From: Edwardsiella anguillarum
Lineage (GTDB): Bacteria; Pseudomonadota; Gammaproteobacteria; Enterobacterales; Enterobacteriaceae
Length of the DNA stretch: 64,000 nucleotides
Strand: one strand, 5' to 3'
Assembly (NCBI RefSeq): GCF_008801815.1
Contig: NZ_VZOX01000010.1
Numbering within the stretch: position 1 is the stretch's first letter; every line of letters begins with the position of its first letter. Position numbers and translations under genes: made by a program. Below, piece after piece: positions 23,041-33,600 of the stretch. The notes beneath the pieces were generated by a model, which made no database searches, was not told where the DNA came from, and worked only from the letters and a program-made list of their open reading frames with translations.

Positions 23041-24402
23041 TTATTGGGCGTGAGGGTTACGGGTACTAGTGCCCTGTAGGTTACGCATGAGCAGGGCATA
23101 GGCCAGATCGATCTCCGCCGGTAGCGGAATATAGACTGTATGCCCGTTGCCCGGCGCGACGTCGGTCGGCTGGCCCTGCCTGTCGCGCAGATCGTCCAGG
23201 GTGAACTGAATATTGCCCTGCGGCGTCATCAGCTCCAGGCTGTCGCCGCGGGAAAACTTGTTTTTCACCAGCACTTCGGCATAGCCATCGCGGCGCTCAC
23301 CGCTGAGCTCGCCGACGAACTGCTGGCGATCGGAGACGGAGTAGCCGTAGTCATAGTTCTGCTGATCTTCGTGTACGTGGCGACGCAGGAAACCTTCGGT
23401 ATAGCCGCGGTGCGCCAGCGACTCCAGGGTGGTCAGCAGGCTGGGATCGAAAGGCTTGCCGGCCACCGCATCATCGATCGCTTTGCGGTAAACCTGCGCC
23501 GTGCGGGCGCAGTAGTAAAACGACTTGGTGCGCCCCTCAATTTTCAGCGAGTGCACCCCCATCTCCGTCAGACGTCCCACGTGCTGAATGGCGCGCAGAT
23601 CCTTTGAATTCATAATATAGGTGCCGTGCTCGTCTTCAAAGGCGCTCATATACTCACCCGGGCGCATGCTCTCTTCCAGCATGAAGACCCGGTTGGTCGG
23701 CGCACCGATGCCTAGGGTGGGTTCGACCTGCTGCACCGGGATCGGCTGGTGCTGATGCACAATGTTGCCGACCTCGTCCTCTTTGCCTTCCTGCACCTTG
23801 TATTCCCAGCGGCAGGCGTTGGTGCAGGTGCCCTGGTTGGGATCGCGCTTATTGATATAGCCTGATAGCAGGCAGCGTCCGGAATAGGCCATGCACAGCG
23901 CGCCGTGGACGAACACCTCCAGCTCCATCTGCGGTACCTGTGCGCGGATTTCGGCGATCTCCTCCAGCGACAGCTCTCGCGACAGGATCACGCGAGTCAG
24001 CCCCATCTGCTGCCAGAATTTTACCGTTGCCCAGTTGACCGCGTTAGCCTGTACCGATAGATGAATCGCCATCGACGGAAACGCGTCGCGCACCATCGAG
24101 ATCAGGCCAGGATCGGACATGATCAGGGCATCCGGCCCCATATCGATGACCGGCCTAAGATCGCGCAGAAAGGTTTTCAGCTTCGCGTTGTGCGGCGCAA
24201 TATTGACCACCACGTAGAACTTCTTGCCCAGCGCATGGGCTTCCTGAATACCCAGCGCCAGGTTTTCATGGTTGAACTCGTTGTTGCGCACGCGCAGGCT
24301 ATAGCGCGGCTGGCCCGCGTAAACCGCGTCGGCGCCATAGGCAAAGGCGTAACGCATGTTTTTCAGCGAACCGGCCGGGGACAGTAATTCCGGAGTAAAC
24401 AT
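23041..24402 (-). CDS. trhP: TrhP (YegQ), U32-family tRNA hydroxylation protein
   Basis: The 453 residues equal E. coli YegQ/TrhP, needed with TrhO for 5-hydroxyuridine at tRNA position 34. The U32 signatures are ELEVFVHGALCMAYSGRC and GYINKRDPNQGTCTNACRW, whose cysteines belong to the family's conserved cluster-binding set. I chose ATG at 24402 (MFTPELLSPAGS) because it matches the family start; eight more in-frame codons lie upstream. The order yegP, yegQ, cyaR follows E. coli. Confidence 0.96.
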   Translation of the reverse strand: MFTPELLSPAGSLKNMRYAFAYGADAVYAGQPRYSLRVRNNEFNHENLALGIQEAHALGKKFYVVVNIAPHNAKLKTFLRDLRPVIDMGPDALIMSDPGLISMVRDAFPSMAIHLSVQANAVNWATVKFWQQMGLTRVILSRELSLEEIAEIRAQVPQMELEVFVHGALCMAYSGRCLLSGYINKRDPNQGTCTNACRWEYKVQEGKEDEVGNIVHQHQPIPVQQVEPTLGIGAPTNRVFMLEESMRPGEYMSAFEDEHGTYIMNSKDLRAIQHVGRLTEMGVHSLKIEGRTKSFYYCARTAQVYRKAIDDAVAGKPFDPSLLTTLESLAHRGYTEGFLRRHVHEDQQNYDYGYSVSDRQQFVGELSGERRDGYAEVLVKNKFSRGDSLELMTPQGNIQFTLDDLRDRQGQPTDVAPGNGHTVYIPLPAEIDLAYALLMRNLQGTSTRNPHAQ

Positions 24403-24626
24403 AGATGACTCTCTTGTTCTGATCACAGGTCAGGCTGCAGCGTAGGGCGTGCCTCATCGTCATCCGTGCGCGCTGACGCCGCGCGCGGAGCGGAGAGCTG
24501 CCCCAGAGGCTTGCAGTAAAGGCGGGCATTATAGAGAGTTGGCGCGGGCAGTACAATCAAGGCCCCGCCGTGCCCGGAGCCTTGTCGGTGCAGCGCCCGG
24601 CAGAAAAGGGCCGGAGTGGTCTCCCG

Positions 24627-24968
24627 TCACTGCCCGCGGCTCAGATCGCGGATGTCGCGGGTCTGGGCATTCTTTTTAACGGACTGGATCCCTTTACGGG
24701 CGGCGCTTTCAGAGCTGTAGTGCTCGCTGTGGCCGATCACCTGATGGTTCTTGGCCTTGAGTAAAAAGTAGGGTTGCTCCCCTTCACAGCACAGCTCATA
24801 CTGCGCCTCCTCGGCGGCGTTGGCCTGCACGGAGAGAATGCCGTTTTCGACCGAGGCGTGGGAGGCGTACATTTCACTGCTGAGGATCACCTCGCCGTTA
24901 CCGGCCTTGAGGTTGAAATGAAACCGCCCATTAAGGGTGCGTTTGATCTCGTAATAGCCCATTGTCAT
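24627..24968 (-). CDS. yegP: YegP, DUF1508 protein
   Basis: This small soluble protein of 113 residues holds two DUF1508 repeats, GRFHFNLKAGNGEVILSSEMY and QPYFLLKAKNHQVIGHSEHY, each ending in a GI.SV helix. The function is unknown; the DUF1508 fold is found in tandem in YegP. ATG at 24968 is six bases from AAGGAG, so the much longer open frame upstream, which overlaps baeR, is not used. It lies downstream of baeR as in E. coli. Confidence 0.92.
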   Translation of the reverse strand: MTMGYYEIKRTLNGRFHFNLKAGNGEVILSSEMYASHASVENGILSVQANAAEEAQYELCCEGEQPYFLLKAKNHQVIGHSEHYSSESAARKGIQSVKKNAQTRDIRDLSRGQ

Positions 24969-25125
24969 GGGTATCTCCTTGCCTGTGTTACGATAACGAA
25001 TCCGCCATCGCCGCGTGGCGAATGGCGGATTATGGCGGGATACTGTCCATAGTAGTATAGCGTTCATCAGCACGGCCGGCGGCGCAGGTGCCGAAACCGC
25101 ATGTATCGCCGCGGCGGGGGAGGCC

Positions 25126-25857
25126 TCAGGCGATGACGCGGCAGGGGGCCCCTTCCCAGCGGTAGCCGACGCCATACACCGAGCGGATGAGCGGCTCGTC
25201 GCCCTCGACAGGTTCAAGCTTGCGTCGCAGATTTTTGATGTGGCTGTCGACGGTGCGGTCGGTGACCACCCGGTAGTCGTCATACAGGTGATTGAGCAGC
25301 TGTTCGCGGGAGAGGACGCTGCCCGGCTGGGTCGCCAGGGTCTTCAGCAGACGGAACTCCGCCTGGGTCAGATCCAGCGGCTGCTGGCGATAGCTGGCCT
25401 GAAAACGGCTTTCATCGATGAGCAGCGGCGCCGGCTCGGACAGGGTATCCTGCAGCCCGCAGCGGCGCAGGATCGTCTTCACCCGGGCGACCACCTCGCG
25501 CGGGCTATAGGGCTTGCAAATATAGTCATCAGCGCCGATCTCCAGCCCCAGCAGACGATCTATCTCCTCGATCTTGGCGGTGACCATCACGATCGGTACC
25601 TCTGAGGTGCGGCGGATCTCGCGGCACAGCGTCAGGCCGTCGACGCCCGGCAGCATCAGATCCAGCAAAATCAAATCGCAGAGATGCTCCTGCAGGTAGG
25701 GCAGCACCTCATCGCCCCGGCTCAGCCAGTGAGGGCGATAGCCGGCGGCGATCAGATAGTCGATCAGCAACTGACCCAGCTTGGGCTCATCTTCAACGAT
25801 CAGGACGCGCGCCCCCTGCGGCTCGGGCATCAGCGGGGTGGTGGCAAGCATATTCAT
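25126..25857 (-). CDS. baeR: BaeR, envelope-stress response regulator
   Basis: This OmpR-family regulator has 243 residues: receiver domain with VLIVEDEPKLG, phospho-acceptor Asp in LILLDLMLPG and Lys in ICKPYSPREV, then a winged helix with DLTQAEFRLLKTL and VTDRTVDSHIKNLRRKL. It activates mdtABC and other envelope-defence genes when phosphorylated by BaeS. CGGGAG precedes the ATG. It is separated from baeS by 106 bp, whereas the E. coli genes are nearly contiguous. Confidence 0.95.
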   Translation of the reverse strand: MNMLATTPLMPEPQGARVLIVEDEPKLGQLLIDYLIAAGYRPHWLSRGDEVLPYLQEHLCDLILLDLMLPGVDGLTLCREIRRTSEVPIVMVTAKIEEIDRLLGLEIGADDYICKPYSPREVVARVKTILRRCGLQDTLSEPAPLLIDESRFQASYRQQPLDLTQAEFRLLKTLATQPGSVLSREQLLNHLYDDYRVVTDRTVDSHIKNLRRKLEPVEGDEPLIRSVYGVGYRWEGAPCRVIA

Positions 25858-25963
25858 CGGTCTACTCCCGGTTAGGCATCATCAGGTTAAGGCTCGAACG
25901 GCGCCGGTGCACCGGCCAGGGGCATCGCGCCGCCGCCGGTGGCCGTATGGCTTTTACGGTGGT

Positions 25964-27337
25964 TCAGGTCTGCGGCTCCAGCGGCAGGGTTACGGTCATC
26001 GCGACGCCGCCCAGCGGCGAATGGCTGGCGCTCAGGCTGCCGCCGTGGGCGGCGACAATATTCTGACAGATGGACAGCCCGAGCCCCGAGCCCCCGCTGG
26101 CGCGGCTACGCGAGCCCTCCGCGCGGTAAAAGCGCTCAAAGATATGCTGCAGTTGCTCCGCGCTGACGCCCGGCGCGCTGTCCTGCCAGCACAGCGTCAG
26201 CGTATCGCTACTCTTTTGGCCCACGATCTGCAGCTCGCCGCCGCTATCGGTGTAGCGTAGGCTATTTTCCAGCAGGTTGTTAAACAGCTGCAGCAGACGG
26301 TCGGGATCGCCGAACACTCGGGCCGCGTCCGGCAGCCGCAGGGTCAGACGGATCCCTTTGGCGGCCAGCCGATCGCGAAACGCGCCGGCGGCGGCCTGCA
26401 CTAGGGCGCTCGCCTCGATGGGGCTTTTACGGTAGGCCAGGGCGCCGGCGTCGGAGAGCGACAGCTGGTGCAGATCGTTGACCAGCTTGGTCAGGATGCT
26501 GACCTCCGCCTGCAGCGAGGTCAGCGAGTCGGGAGTGAGGCGTCGTACCCCATCCTGCAGCGCCTCCAGCTCTCCGCGCAGCACCGCCAGCGGCGTGCGC
26601 AGCTCGTGGGAGACGTCGGCCATCAGCGCCCGGCGGATCTGTTCGTTGCGCTCCAGCGTGATGGCCAGCTGATTGAAGTCCTGCGCCAGCCGCCCCAGTT
26701 CGTCGCGGCTGCTGACGTCGACGCGGGTGGCAAAATTACCGGCGGCCAGCTGGTGCATGGCGTCGATCAGCCGTTTGACCGGCGCCAGCATGCCGCGCGA
26801 TAGCAGCAGGGTCACCGCCGCCGCCAGCAGGGTCGCCAGGGCGACGATAAACCAGCTGGTGCGGCGCTGCTGGCGATCAAAGTTAATATCGGTGTTGCGT
26901 GTCAGGCGCTCGGGCGGGGTCGTCAGCACCCAGCCGACGTCGCGCCCCTGATAGCGTATCGCGCTACGGATACCGTCGCTCGGCAGGCTCCCCTGCGGGC
27001 CGACCAGGCGCCGTCCTTTGGCATCGATGACCCAAAACGGGGTGCGCCAGCCGTGGGGGGGCAGGCTGCCGTGCAGATTGCTGCTCTGCTCGATATCGCG
27101 CATGATTCTAAAGATCATCCGCTCATTGTGACGCAGAAAGTTCCAGTTTCCTTCGCGGGCGTACAGGGTTTCCAGTTCGCTGGCCATCAGCTGCACCCGC
27201 TGCTCATTGCCGTGACGGATATAGTCGATAAAGCCGCGCTCAAAGCTGACGCGCACTCCCCAGTGCATGATGATCAGCACCAGAATACAGGTGGACAGAA
27301 TGGCCAGAAAGAGTTTGGCGGAAATACCCAGTCTCAT
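25964..27337 (-). CDS. baeS: BaeS, envelope-stress sensor kinase
   Basis: The 457-residue membrane kinase has two transmembrane segments (residues about 8-30 and 165-185) enclosing a periplasmic sensor, a HAMP domain, the phospho-acceptor His in SHELRTPL, an N box FNNLLENSLRYT and a G box GLGLSIC. It senses envelope damage and compounds such as indole in E. coli and phosphorylates BaeR. It directly follows the mdtABC genes on the same strand. Confidence 0.95.
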   Translation of the reverse strand: MRLGISAKLFLAILSTCILVLIIMHWGVRVSFERGFIDYIRHGNEQRVQLMASELETLYAREGNWNFLRHNERMIFRIMRDIEQSSNLHGSLPPHGWRTPFWVIDAKGRRLVGPQGSLPSDGIRSAIRYQGRDVGWVLTTPPERLTRNTDINFDRQQRRTSWFIVALATLLAAAVTLLLSRGMLAPVKRLIDAMHQLAAGNFATRVDVSSRDELGRLAQDFNQLAITLERNEQIRRALMADVSHELRTPLAVLRGELEALQDGVRRLTPDSLTSLQAEVSILTKLVNDLHQLSLSDAGALAYRKSPIEASALVQAAAGAFRDRLAAKGIRLTLRLPDAARVFGDPDRLLQLFNNLLENSLRYTDSGGELQIVGQKSSDTLTLCWQDSAPGVSAEQLQHIFERFYRAEGSRSRASGGSGLGLSICQNIVAAHGGSLSASHSPLGGVAMTVTLPLEPQT

Positions 27338-27603
27338 GATTTCTCCTCAGGGGGACATCGGTGACGCTGGCGCCGGCGCCGCTGGCCGTTTGCCGCCGGG
27401 GCCAAAAGCGGCGTCGGCCAGGCGATAATAACGGCGATAGCCCGATAGACCAAGATAAAGGCGCGCCGGACGAGCGGCACGCCCGCGGCGTGGCGGACGC
27501 CGAGTGATCACCGTCCGTGTGTGGAGCCCCGTCGGCGGCCGCGCGGTCTGCCGTCCACGGACGGATACGCGGCGTTCAGGCATCGCGCTCCGCCTTCGCG
27601 GGC
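27338..27603. other. Gap where mdtD stands in E. coli
   Basis: In E. coli the MFS gene mdtD lies between mdtC and baeS. Here only 266 G+C-rich bases remain, with no trace of a membrane protein. One minus-strand frame of 78 codons (27583-27347) has no good start site and a composition dominated by Arg, Pro and Ala; I do not accept it as a gene. Confidence 0.6.
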
Positions 27604-30600
27604 TCAGTGCACCAGCGGCGACAGGGCTTTCTGCCGGCTGACGCGGGCACGCAGCCTCTCCATATACAGGTAGACCACCGGGGTGGTGTACAGCGTCAGG
27701 ATCTGGCTGACCAGCAGGCCGCCGACGATGGTGATGCCCAGCGGCTGGCGCAGCTCGGCGCCGTCGCCGTAGCTGAAGGCTAGCGGCAGCGCGCCGAACA
27801 GGGCGGCCAGCGTGGTCATCAGAATCGGACGAAAGCGCAGCTGACAGGCCTGATAGATGGCGTCGCGGGCGCTTAGATGCTGCTCTCGCTCCGCCGTCAG
27901 GGCAAAGTCGACCAGCAGAATGGCGTTTTTCTTCACCAGCCCTATCAGCAGCATGATGCCGATCAGCGCGATCAGGCTGAAGGGCGCGTTGAACAGCATC
28001 AGCGCCAGCAGGGCGCCGACCCCGGCCGACGGCAGGGTCGACAGGATGGTCAGCGGATGGATATAGCTTTCATACAGTATGCCCAGCACGATATAGACCG
28101 TGGCGATGGCGGCCAGGATCAGGAGCAGCTGGCTGCTCTGCGCCTGCTGAAACAGCAGGGCGGTGCCGGCAAAGGTGCCGCGCAGGGAGGGCGGGGCGCC
28201 CAGGGCGGTCATGGCGCGCTCAATGGCATCGCTGGCGTCGGAGAGCGAGCCGTCCGGCGGCAGGTTGAAGGAGATGGTGGCCGCGGCGCTCAGCCCCTGA
28301 TGGTTAACCGACAGCGGCGCGTTGGCCGGCAGCCAGCTGGCGAACCCGGACAGCGGGATCGGCTGCCCGGCCTGATTGATGATAAACATCTTATCCAGCG
28401 CCCGCTCATCCTGGGCGTAGCGCGGATCGACCTCCATCACCACGTGGTATTGGTTAAGCGGCTGGTAGAGGGTGGAGATTTGGCGCTGACCAAAGGCATT
28501 GCTCAGCAACGTGTTGACCTCGCTGACGTTGATCCCCAGCCGCGCCATGGTCGGGCGATCGTAGGTCAGCAGCATCTCTGCCCCCTTGTCCTGCTGATCG
28601 GTGCTGACATCGGTCAGCTGGGGCAGGGCGGCGAGCGCCTTGCGTATCTGCGGCTCCCAGCGGCGCAGGACGGCGAGATCGTCCGACAGCAGGGTGTACT
28701 GATAGCTGGCGTTGCCCTGGCGACCTCCCGCCCGAATATCCTGCACCGCCATCAGAAACAGGTTCGCGCCCGGCTCGTGGGCCAGCTTAGCGCGCAGACG
28801 GGCGATGACCTGTTGGGCATCCTGTTTACGCTCTCCCTGCGGCTTAAGGGCGATAAACATCATTCCGCTGTTGACGCGGGCGCCGCCGGTGAAGCCGGTG
28901 ACGTTGTCTACGTCGGGATCGGCGCGCACGATGCGCATAAAGTCCTGCAGCTTACCGCGCATGGCCTGAAACGAGATGCTCTGATCGGCCTGAATAAAGC
29001 CCATCAGTCGCCCGGTGTCCTGCTGGGGAAAGAAGGTTTTTGGAATGCTGATATACAGCCAGATGTTTAACCCGATCACCGCCAGCAGCATCAGCAGAAC
29101 CCAGCGGGCGTGGTCCAGCGTCCAGCTCAGGGAGCGGGCATAGCCCCGCTGCAGCTGTGCCGACAGGCGGCGTAGGAGGGTCGGGCGCGCACCACCACCG
29201 TCGCGGCGTGGGCGCAGCAGGCGAGCGCACATCATCGGCGTCAGGGTCAGCGCGATCAGCAGTGAGATGGCGATGGAGACCGACAGCGTGATGGCGAACT
29301 CATGAAACAGGCGTCCGGGAATACCGCCCATAAACAGCAGCGGAATAAAGACGGCGACCAGCGACAGGCTGATGGAGAAGACGGTAAAGCCCACCTCGCG
29401 TACGCCGACCAGCGCGGCGCGGCGGGGGTGCAGGCCGTTCTCGATGTGGCGGGCGATGTTTTCCAGAACCACGATGGCGTCATCCACCACGAACCCGCTG
29501 GCGATGGTCAGGGCCATCAGCGACAGGTTGTTCAGACTAAAGCCGCACAGATAGATGGCGGCGCAGGTGCCGATAAGCGAAACCGGCACCGTGACCGCCG
29601 GGATCAGCGTGGCGCGGGCGGAGCGTAGAAACAGGAACACCACCAGGATCACCAGGCCGATGGCGATAGCCAGCGACTGCTCGACCTCGCGCAGGGAGGC
29701 GCGGATGGTCGGGGTTCGCTCCTGTGCGATATCCAGGGAGACCCCGCCGGGCAGCAGCGCCCGCAGCGCCGGGAGGTCGCTGCGCAGCCGATCGACGGTT
29801 TCAATGATATTGGCGTCGGCGCTGCGGCGGATCATGATGAGGATCGCCGGCTGGCCGTTGCTCATTCCGGCGTTGCGGACATCCTCGACGCCGTCGCTGA
29901 TCTGGGCGACATCCTGCAGCCTGAGCGCCGCGCCGTCGCGGTAGCGGATGATCAGCGGACGGTACTCCTGCGCCGTCATCAGCGCATCGTTGCTCTGCAC
30001 CTGCCAGCGGCGCCCGTCATCGGCGACGGCGCCCAGCGGGCGGCGGACGTTGGCGCTGGCGATGGCCTGACGCACCGTATCCAGCGAGGTTCCCTGATTG
30101 AATAGGGCGTCGGGATTGAGATCGATGCGTACCGCGGGCAAGGAGCTGCCGCCGACCGAGACATCGCCGACGCCGTCGATTTGGGCGATTTTCTGCGCCA
30201 GACGGGTGGAGGCCAGATCGTAGAGATCCCCCTGGGTATACTGCGTCGAGGTCAGCGTCAGGATCGCGATGGGCGCATCGGAGGGGTTGGCCTTGCGGTA
30301 GCTGGGGCGCGCCGGCATGCCGGAGGGCAGTAGGCTCTGGGCGGCGTTCAGTGCGGCCTGGACATCGCGCGCCGCGCCATCGATATTTCGGTCGAGATTG
30401 AACTGTAAAATGATGCGGGTGGTGCCCAGGCTGCTGCTGGAGGTCATCTCATTGACCCCGGCGATGCGCCCCAGCGCCCGCTCCAGCGGAGTCGCGACCG
30501 AGGCGGCCATGGTCTCTGCCGAGGCGCCCGGCAGGGAGGCGCTGACCATGATCACCGGGAAATCCACCTGCGGCAGCGGGGCGACCGGCAGCAGGCGCAG

Positions 30601-30684
30601 GCCGAGCAGCCCCGCCAGGGTGATCGCCAGCGCCAGTAGGCTGGTGGCCACCGGACGGTTGATAAACAGGGCGAAGCCGCTCAT
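27604..30684 (-). CDS. mdtC: MdtC, RND multidrug efflux pump subunit
   Basis: MdtC is one of two RND inner-membrane pumps that assemble as an MdtB2C heterotrimer with MdtA and TolC to export novobiocin, bile salts and other compounds. The 1026 residues have the usual 12 membrane helices and two large periplasmic loops, with the N-terminal FALFINRPVATSLLALAITLAG and the helix-4 proton-relay segment GFVVDDAIVVLENIARH. It overlaps mdtB by the four bases ATGA and is 1-2 residues from E. coli MdtC in length. Confidence 0.95.
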   Translation of the reverse strand: MSGFALFINRPVATSLLALAITLAGLLGLRLLPVAPLPQVDFPVIMVSASLPGASAETMAASVATPLERALGRIAGVNEMTSSSSLGTTRIILQFNLDRNIDGAARDVQAALNAAQSLLPSGMPARPSYRKANPSDAPIAILTLTSTQYTQGDLYDLASTRLAQKIAQIDGVGDVSVGGSSLPAVRIDLNPDALFNQGTSLDTVRQAIASANVRRPLGAVADDGRRWQVQSNDALMTAQEYRPLIIRYRDGAALRLQDVAQISDGVEDVRNAGMSNGQPAILIMIRRSADANIIETVDRLRSDLPALRALLPGGVSLDIAQERTPTIRASLREVEQSLAIAIGLVILVVFLFLRSARATLIPAVTVPVSLIGTCAAIYLCGFSLNNLSLMALTIASGFVVDDAIVVLENIARHIENGLHPRRAALVGVREVGFTVFSISLSLVAVFIPLLFMGGIPGRLFHEFAITLSVSIAISLLIALTLTPMMCARLLRPRRDGGGARPTLLRRLSAQLQRGYARSLSWTLDHARWVLLMLLAVIGLNIWLYISIPKTFFPQQDTGRLMGFIQADQSISFQAMRGKLQDFMRIVRADPDVDNVTGFTGGARVNSGMMFIALKPQGERKQDAQQVIARLRAKLAHEPGANLFLMAVQDIRAGGRQGNASYQYTLLSDDLAVLRRWEPQIRKALAALPQLTDVSTDQQDKGAEMLLTYDRPTMARLGINVSEVNTLLSNAFGQRQISTLYQPLNQYHVVMEVDPRYAQDERALDKMFIINQAGQPIPLSGFASWLPANAPLSVNHQGLSAAATISFNLPPDGSLSDASDAIERAMTALGAPPSLRGTFAGTALLFQQAQSSQLLLILAAIATVYIVLGILYESYIHPLTILSTLPSAGVGALLALMLFNAPFSLIALIGIMLLIGLVKKNAILLVDFALTAEREQHLSARDAIYQACQLRFRPILMTTLAALFGALPLAFSYGDGAELRQPLGITIVGGLLVSQILTLYTTPVVYLYMERLRARVSRQKALSPLVH

Positions 30685-33600
30685 CGCGCCGGGACTCCCC
30701 GCGCCGGGCGACGGGTGTTACGCGCCAGGCGATCGAAGGCCAGGTAGATGACCGGGGTGGTGAACAGGGTCAGGATCTGGCTGACGATCAGCCCACCGAC
30801 CATGCAGATCCCCAGAGGCTGACGCAGCTCCGCCCCGACCCCCTGGCTGAACATCAGCGGCAGGGCGCCCAGCAGGGCAGCCAGGGTGGTCATCAGAATC
30901 GGGCGAAAGCGCAGCAGGCAGGCCTGATAGATGGCGTCGCGCGGCGCCATGCCCTGCGTGCGCTCCGCCGCCAGGGCGAAGTCGATCATCATGATGGCGT
31001 TCTTCTTCACGATGCCGATCAGCAGGATGATACCGATGATGGCGATCACATCCAGCGCCTGCCCGCTCAACATCAGCGCCAGCAGGGCGCCGACCCCGGC
31101 CGACGGCAGGGTCGAGAGAATGGTGATCGGGTGAATAAAGCTTTCATACAGAATCCCCAGCACGATATACATCGCCACGATGGCCGCCAGAATCAGCCAC
31201 AGCGTGCTGTCTAGCGCGCTCTGGAACGCCAGGGCCGCGCCCTGGAAGTGCAGCGTCATGTCGGCCGGCATCCCGATAGCGCGTCGGGCGGCGTCGATTT
31301 CGGCGATGGCCTGCTCCAGCGTGTAGCCGTCGGGGACGTTGAAGGAGAGGGTCGCCGAGGGAAACTGGTCGAGGTGGTTTATCGCCAGCACGCCGTGGCG
31401 CTGCTCAACGGTGGCGATGCTGGCCAGTGGAATGGCGCTGCCGTCGGCGGCGGTCAGGTAGATGCGCTGCAGCGCCGTCAGACCCTCCTGATGGGCGCGC
31501 TCCTGCTCCAGCACCACCCTATACTGGTTGGACTGGGTATAGATGGTGGAGATCAGGCGCTGGCCAAAGGCGTTATACAGGGCGTTGTCAACGTCCTGCA
31601 TCGCGATGCCAAGGCGGCTGGCGCTGTCGCGGTTGACGTTGACGTACGCCACCAGCCCCTGATCCTGCCAGTCGCTGTTCACCTCTTTCAGCATCGGCGA
31701 CTGGGCGAGACGCGCCTGCAGGCGCGGCACCCAGGTCTGGAGCTCATCCAGCGACATGGCCTGCAGGGTGAAGGGATAGCGGGCGCGGCCCGGCAGGGTA
31801 TCGATGGTCATGTCCTGTACCGGCTGTAGATACAGCGAGATGCCGCCGACCCGGGCCGCCAGCGCCTGCAGGCGGGGGATGATGCGATCGATGCGATCGC
31901 GGCGGTCGGCCAGCGGTTTTAAGACGATCTGCAGCCGCCCGCTGTTGAGAGTCGGGTTGACGCCGTCGACGCCGACGAAGGCGCTGACGCTGGCCACGTC
32001 CGGATCGCGCAGCAATGCTTCGCTCAGCTGACGCTGGCGCTCGGCCATGGCGCTGAAGGAGATCGACTGCGGGGCATACACCGTGCCCTGGATCAGGCTG
32101 TTATCCTGCTGCGGGAAGAACCCCTTGGGGATGATGAGGTAGAGCAACACCGTCAGCATCAGGGTGGCGACGGCGACGCCCAGGGTGAGCCGCGGATGGC
32201 GTAGCGCCAGGCGCAGCGCGCGGCCATAGCCCGCGATCAGGCGCTGGAATTGCCGCTCGCAGGCCAGCGAGAAGCGGTTTTGGCGCCGCAGGCTCTCCTG
32301 GCTCAGCAGACGGGCGCACATCATCGGCGTCAGGGTCAGGGAGACGACGGCGGAGATCAGAATGGCGACCGCCAGCGTGACGGCGAATTCGCGGAACAGC
32401 CGACCGATAATATCGCCCATAAACAGCAGCGGGATCAGCACGGCGATCAGGGAGAAGGTCAGCGAGATAATGGTGAAGCCGATTTCACCGGCGCCTTTCA
32501 GGGCGGCGCGCAGGGGCGGATCGCCGTTCTCCAGGTGACGCTCGATGTTTTCGATCACCACGATGGCGTCGTCCACCACGAAGCCGGTGGCGATGGTCAA
32601 CGCCATCAGCGTCAGGTTATTGATCGAAAACCCCAGAAAATACATCGCGGCGAAGGTGCCGATCAGCGACAGCGGAACGGCGACGCCGGGGATCAGGGTC
32701 GCGGGCAGGTTACGCAGGAACAGGTAGATCACCATCACCACCAGCGCGACGGCCAGCAGCAGCTCGTGGCGCACGTCGCTGACGGAGGCGCGGATGGTCT
32801 GGGTGCGGTCGTTCAGGACGCTGATTTTGACCGAGGCGGGCAGGCTTTCGCGCAACTGCGGCAGCTGGGCCAGCACGGCATCGGCCGTGGCGATGACGTT
32901 GGCGCCGGGCTGGCGCTGCACGTTGATGACGATGGCCGGATGATTATTGGCCCAGGCGGCCAGCTGGGTGTTTTCCGCCCCTTGCTCGACGCTGGCGATA
33001 TCGCGCAGGTAGACCGGTGCGCCGCTGCGGTAGGCGACGATCAGGTTCTGGTACTCCTGCGCCGATCTCAGCTGATCGTTAGCGTTCAGGGTGATGGCTC
33101 GGGTAGGGCCGTCCAGGCTCCCCTTGGGCGAATTCACGTTGGCGCTGGCGATGGCGCTGCGGACAGCCTCGCTGCTGAGGCCATAGGCCGCGGCGGCCGT
33201 GCCGTTCAGACGCACGCGCACGGCCGGGCGCTGGCCGCCGGCCAGGGTAACCAGCCCGACGCCGCCGACCTGCGCGATCTTCTGGGATATTCGCGTCTCC
33301 ACCAGATCTTCGACCTGTGGCAGGCTGAGGGCATCGGAGACCACCGCCAGCGTCAGGATCGGCGGATCGGCGGGGTTGACCTTGCTGTAGATCGGAGGAT
33401 AGGGAAGATCGTTCGGCAGCAGATTGGTCGCGGCGTTGATCGCCGCCTGCACCTCCTGCTCCGCGACGTCCAGTGCCAGCGACAGCTGGAACTGCAGCGT
33501 GATCACCGATGCGCCGCCGCTGCTCTGCGACGACATCTGCTGCAGGCCGGACATCTGGCCGAACTGGCGCTCCAGCGGGGCGGTGATCGCCGAGGCGGTC

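Noticed and set aside
24969..25283. N-terminal extension of yegP by 105 codons
   Set aside because: It overlaps baeR and lacks family similarity, whereas ATG at 24968 has AAGGAG and matches the known length.
25858..25963. Possible frameshifted C-terminus of BaeS
   Set aside because: The 457 residues already include all kinase motifs and the gap translation has no similarity to BaeS; it also contains the baeR ribosome-binding site.
27877..29070. 397-codon plus-strand open frame
   Set aside because: Antisense to mdtC, with shadow-like composition and no ribosome-binding site.
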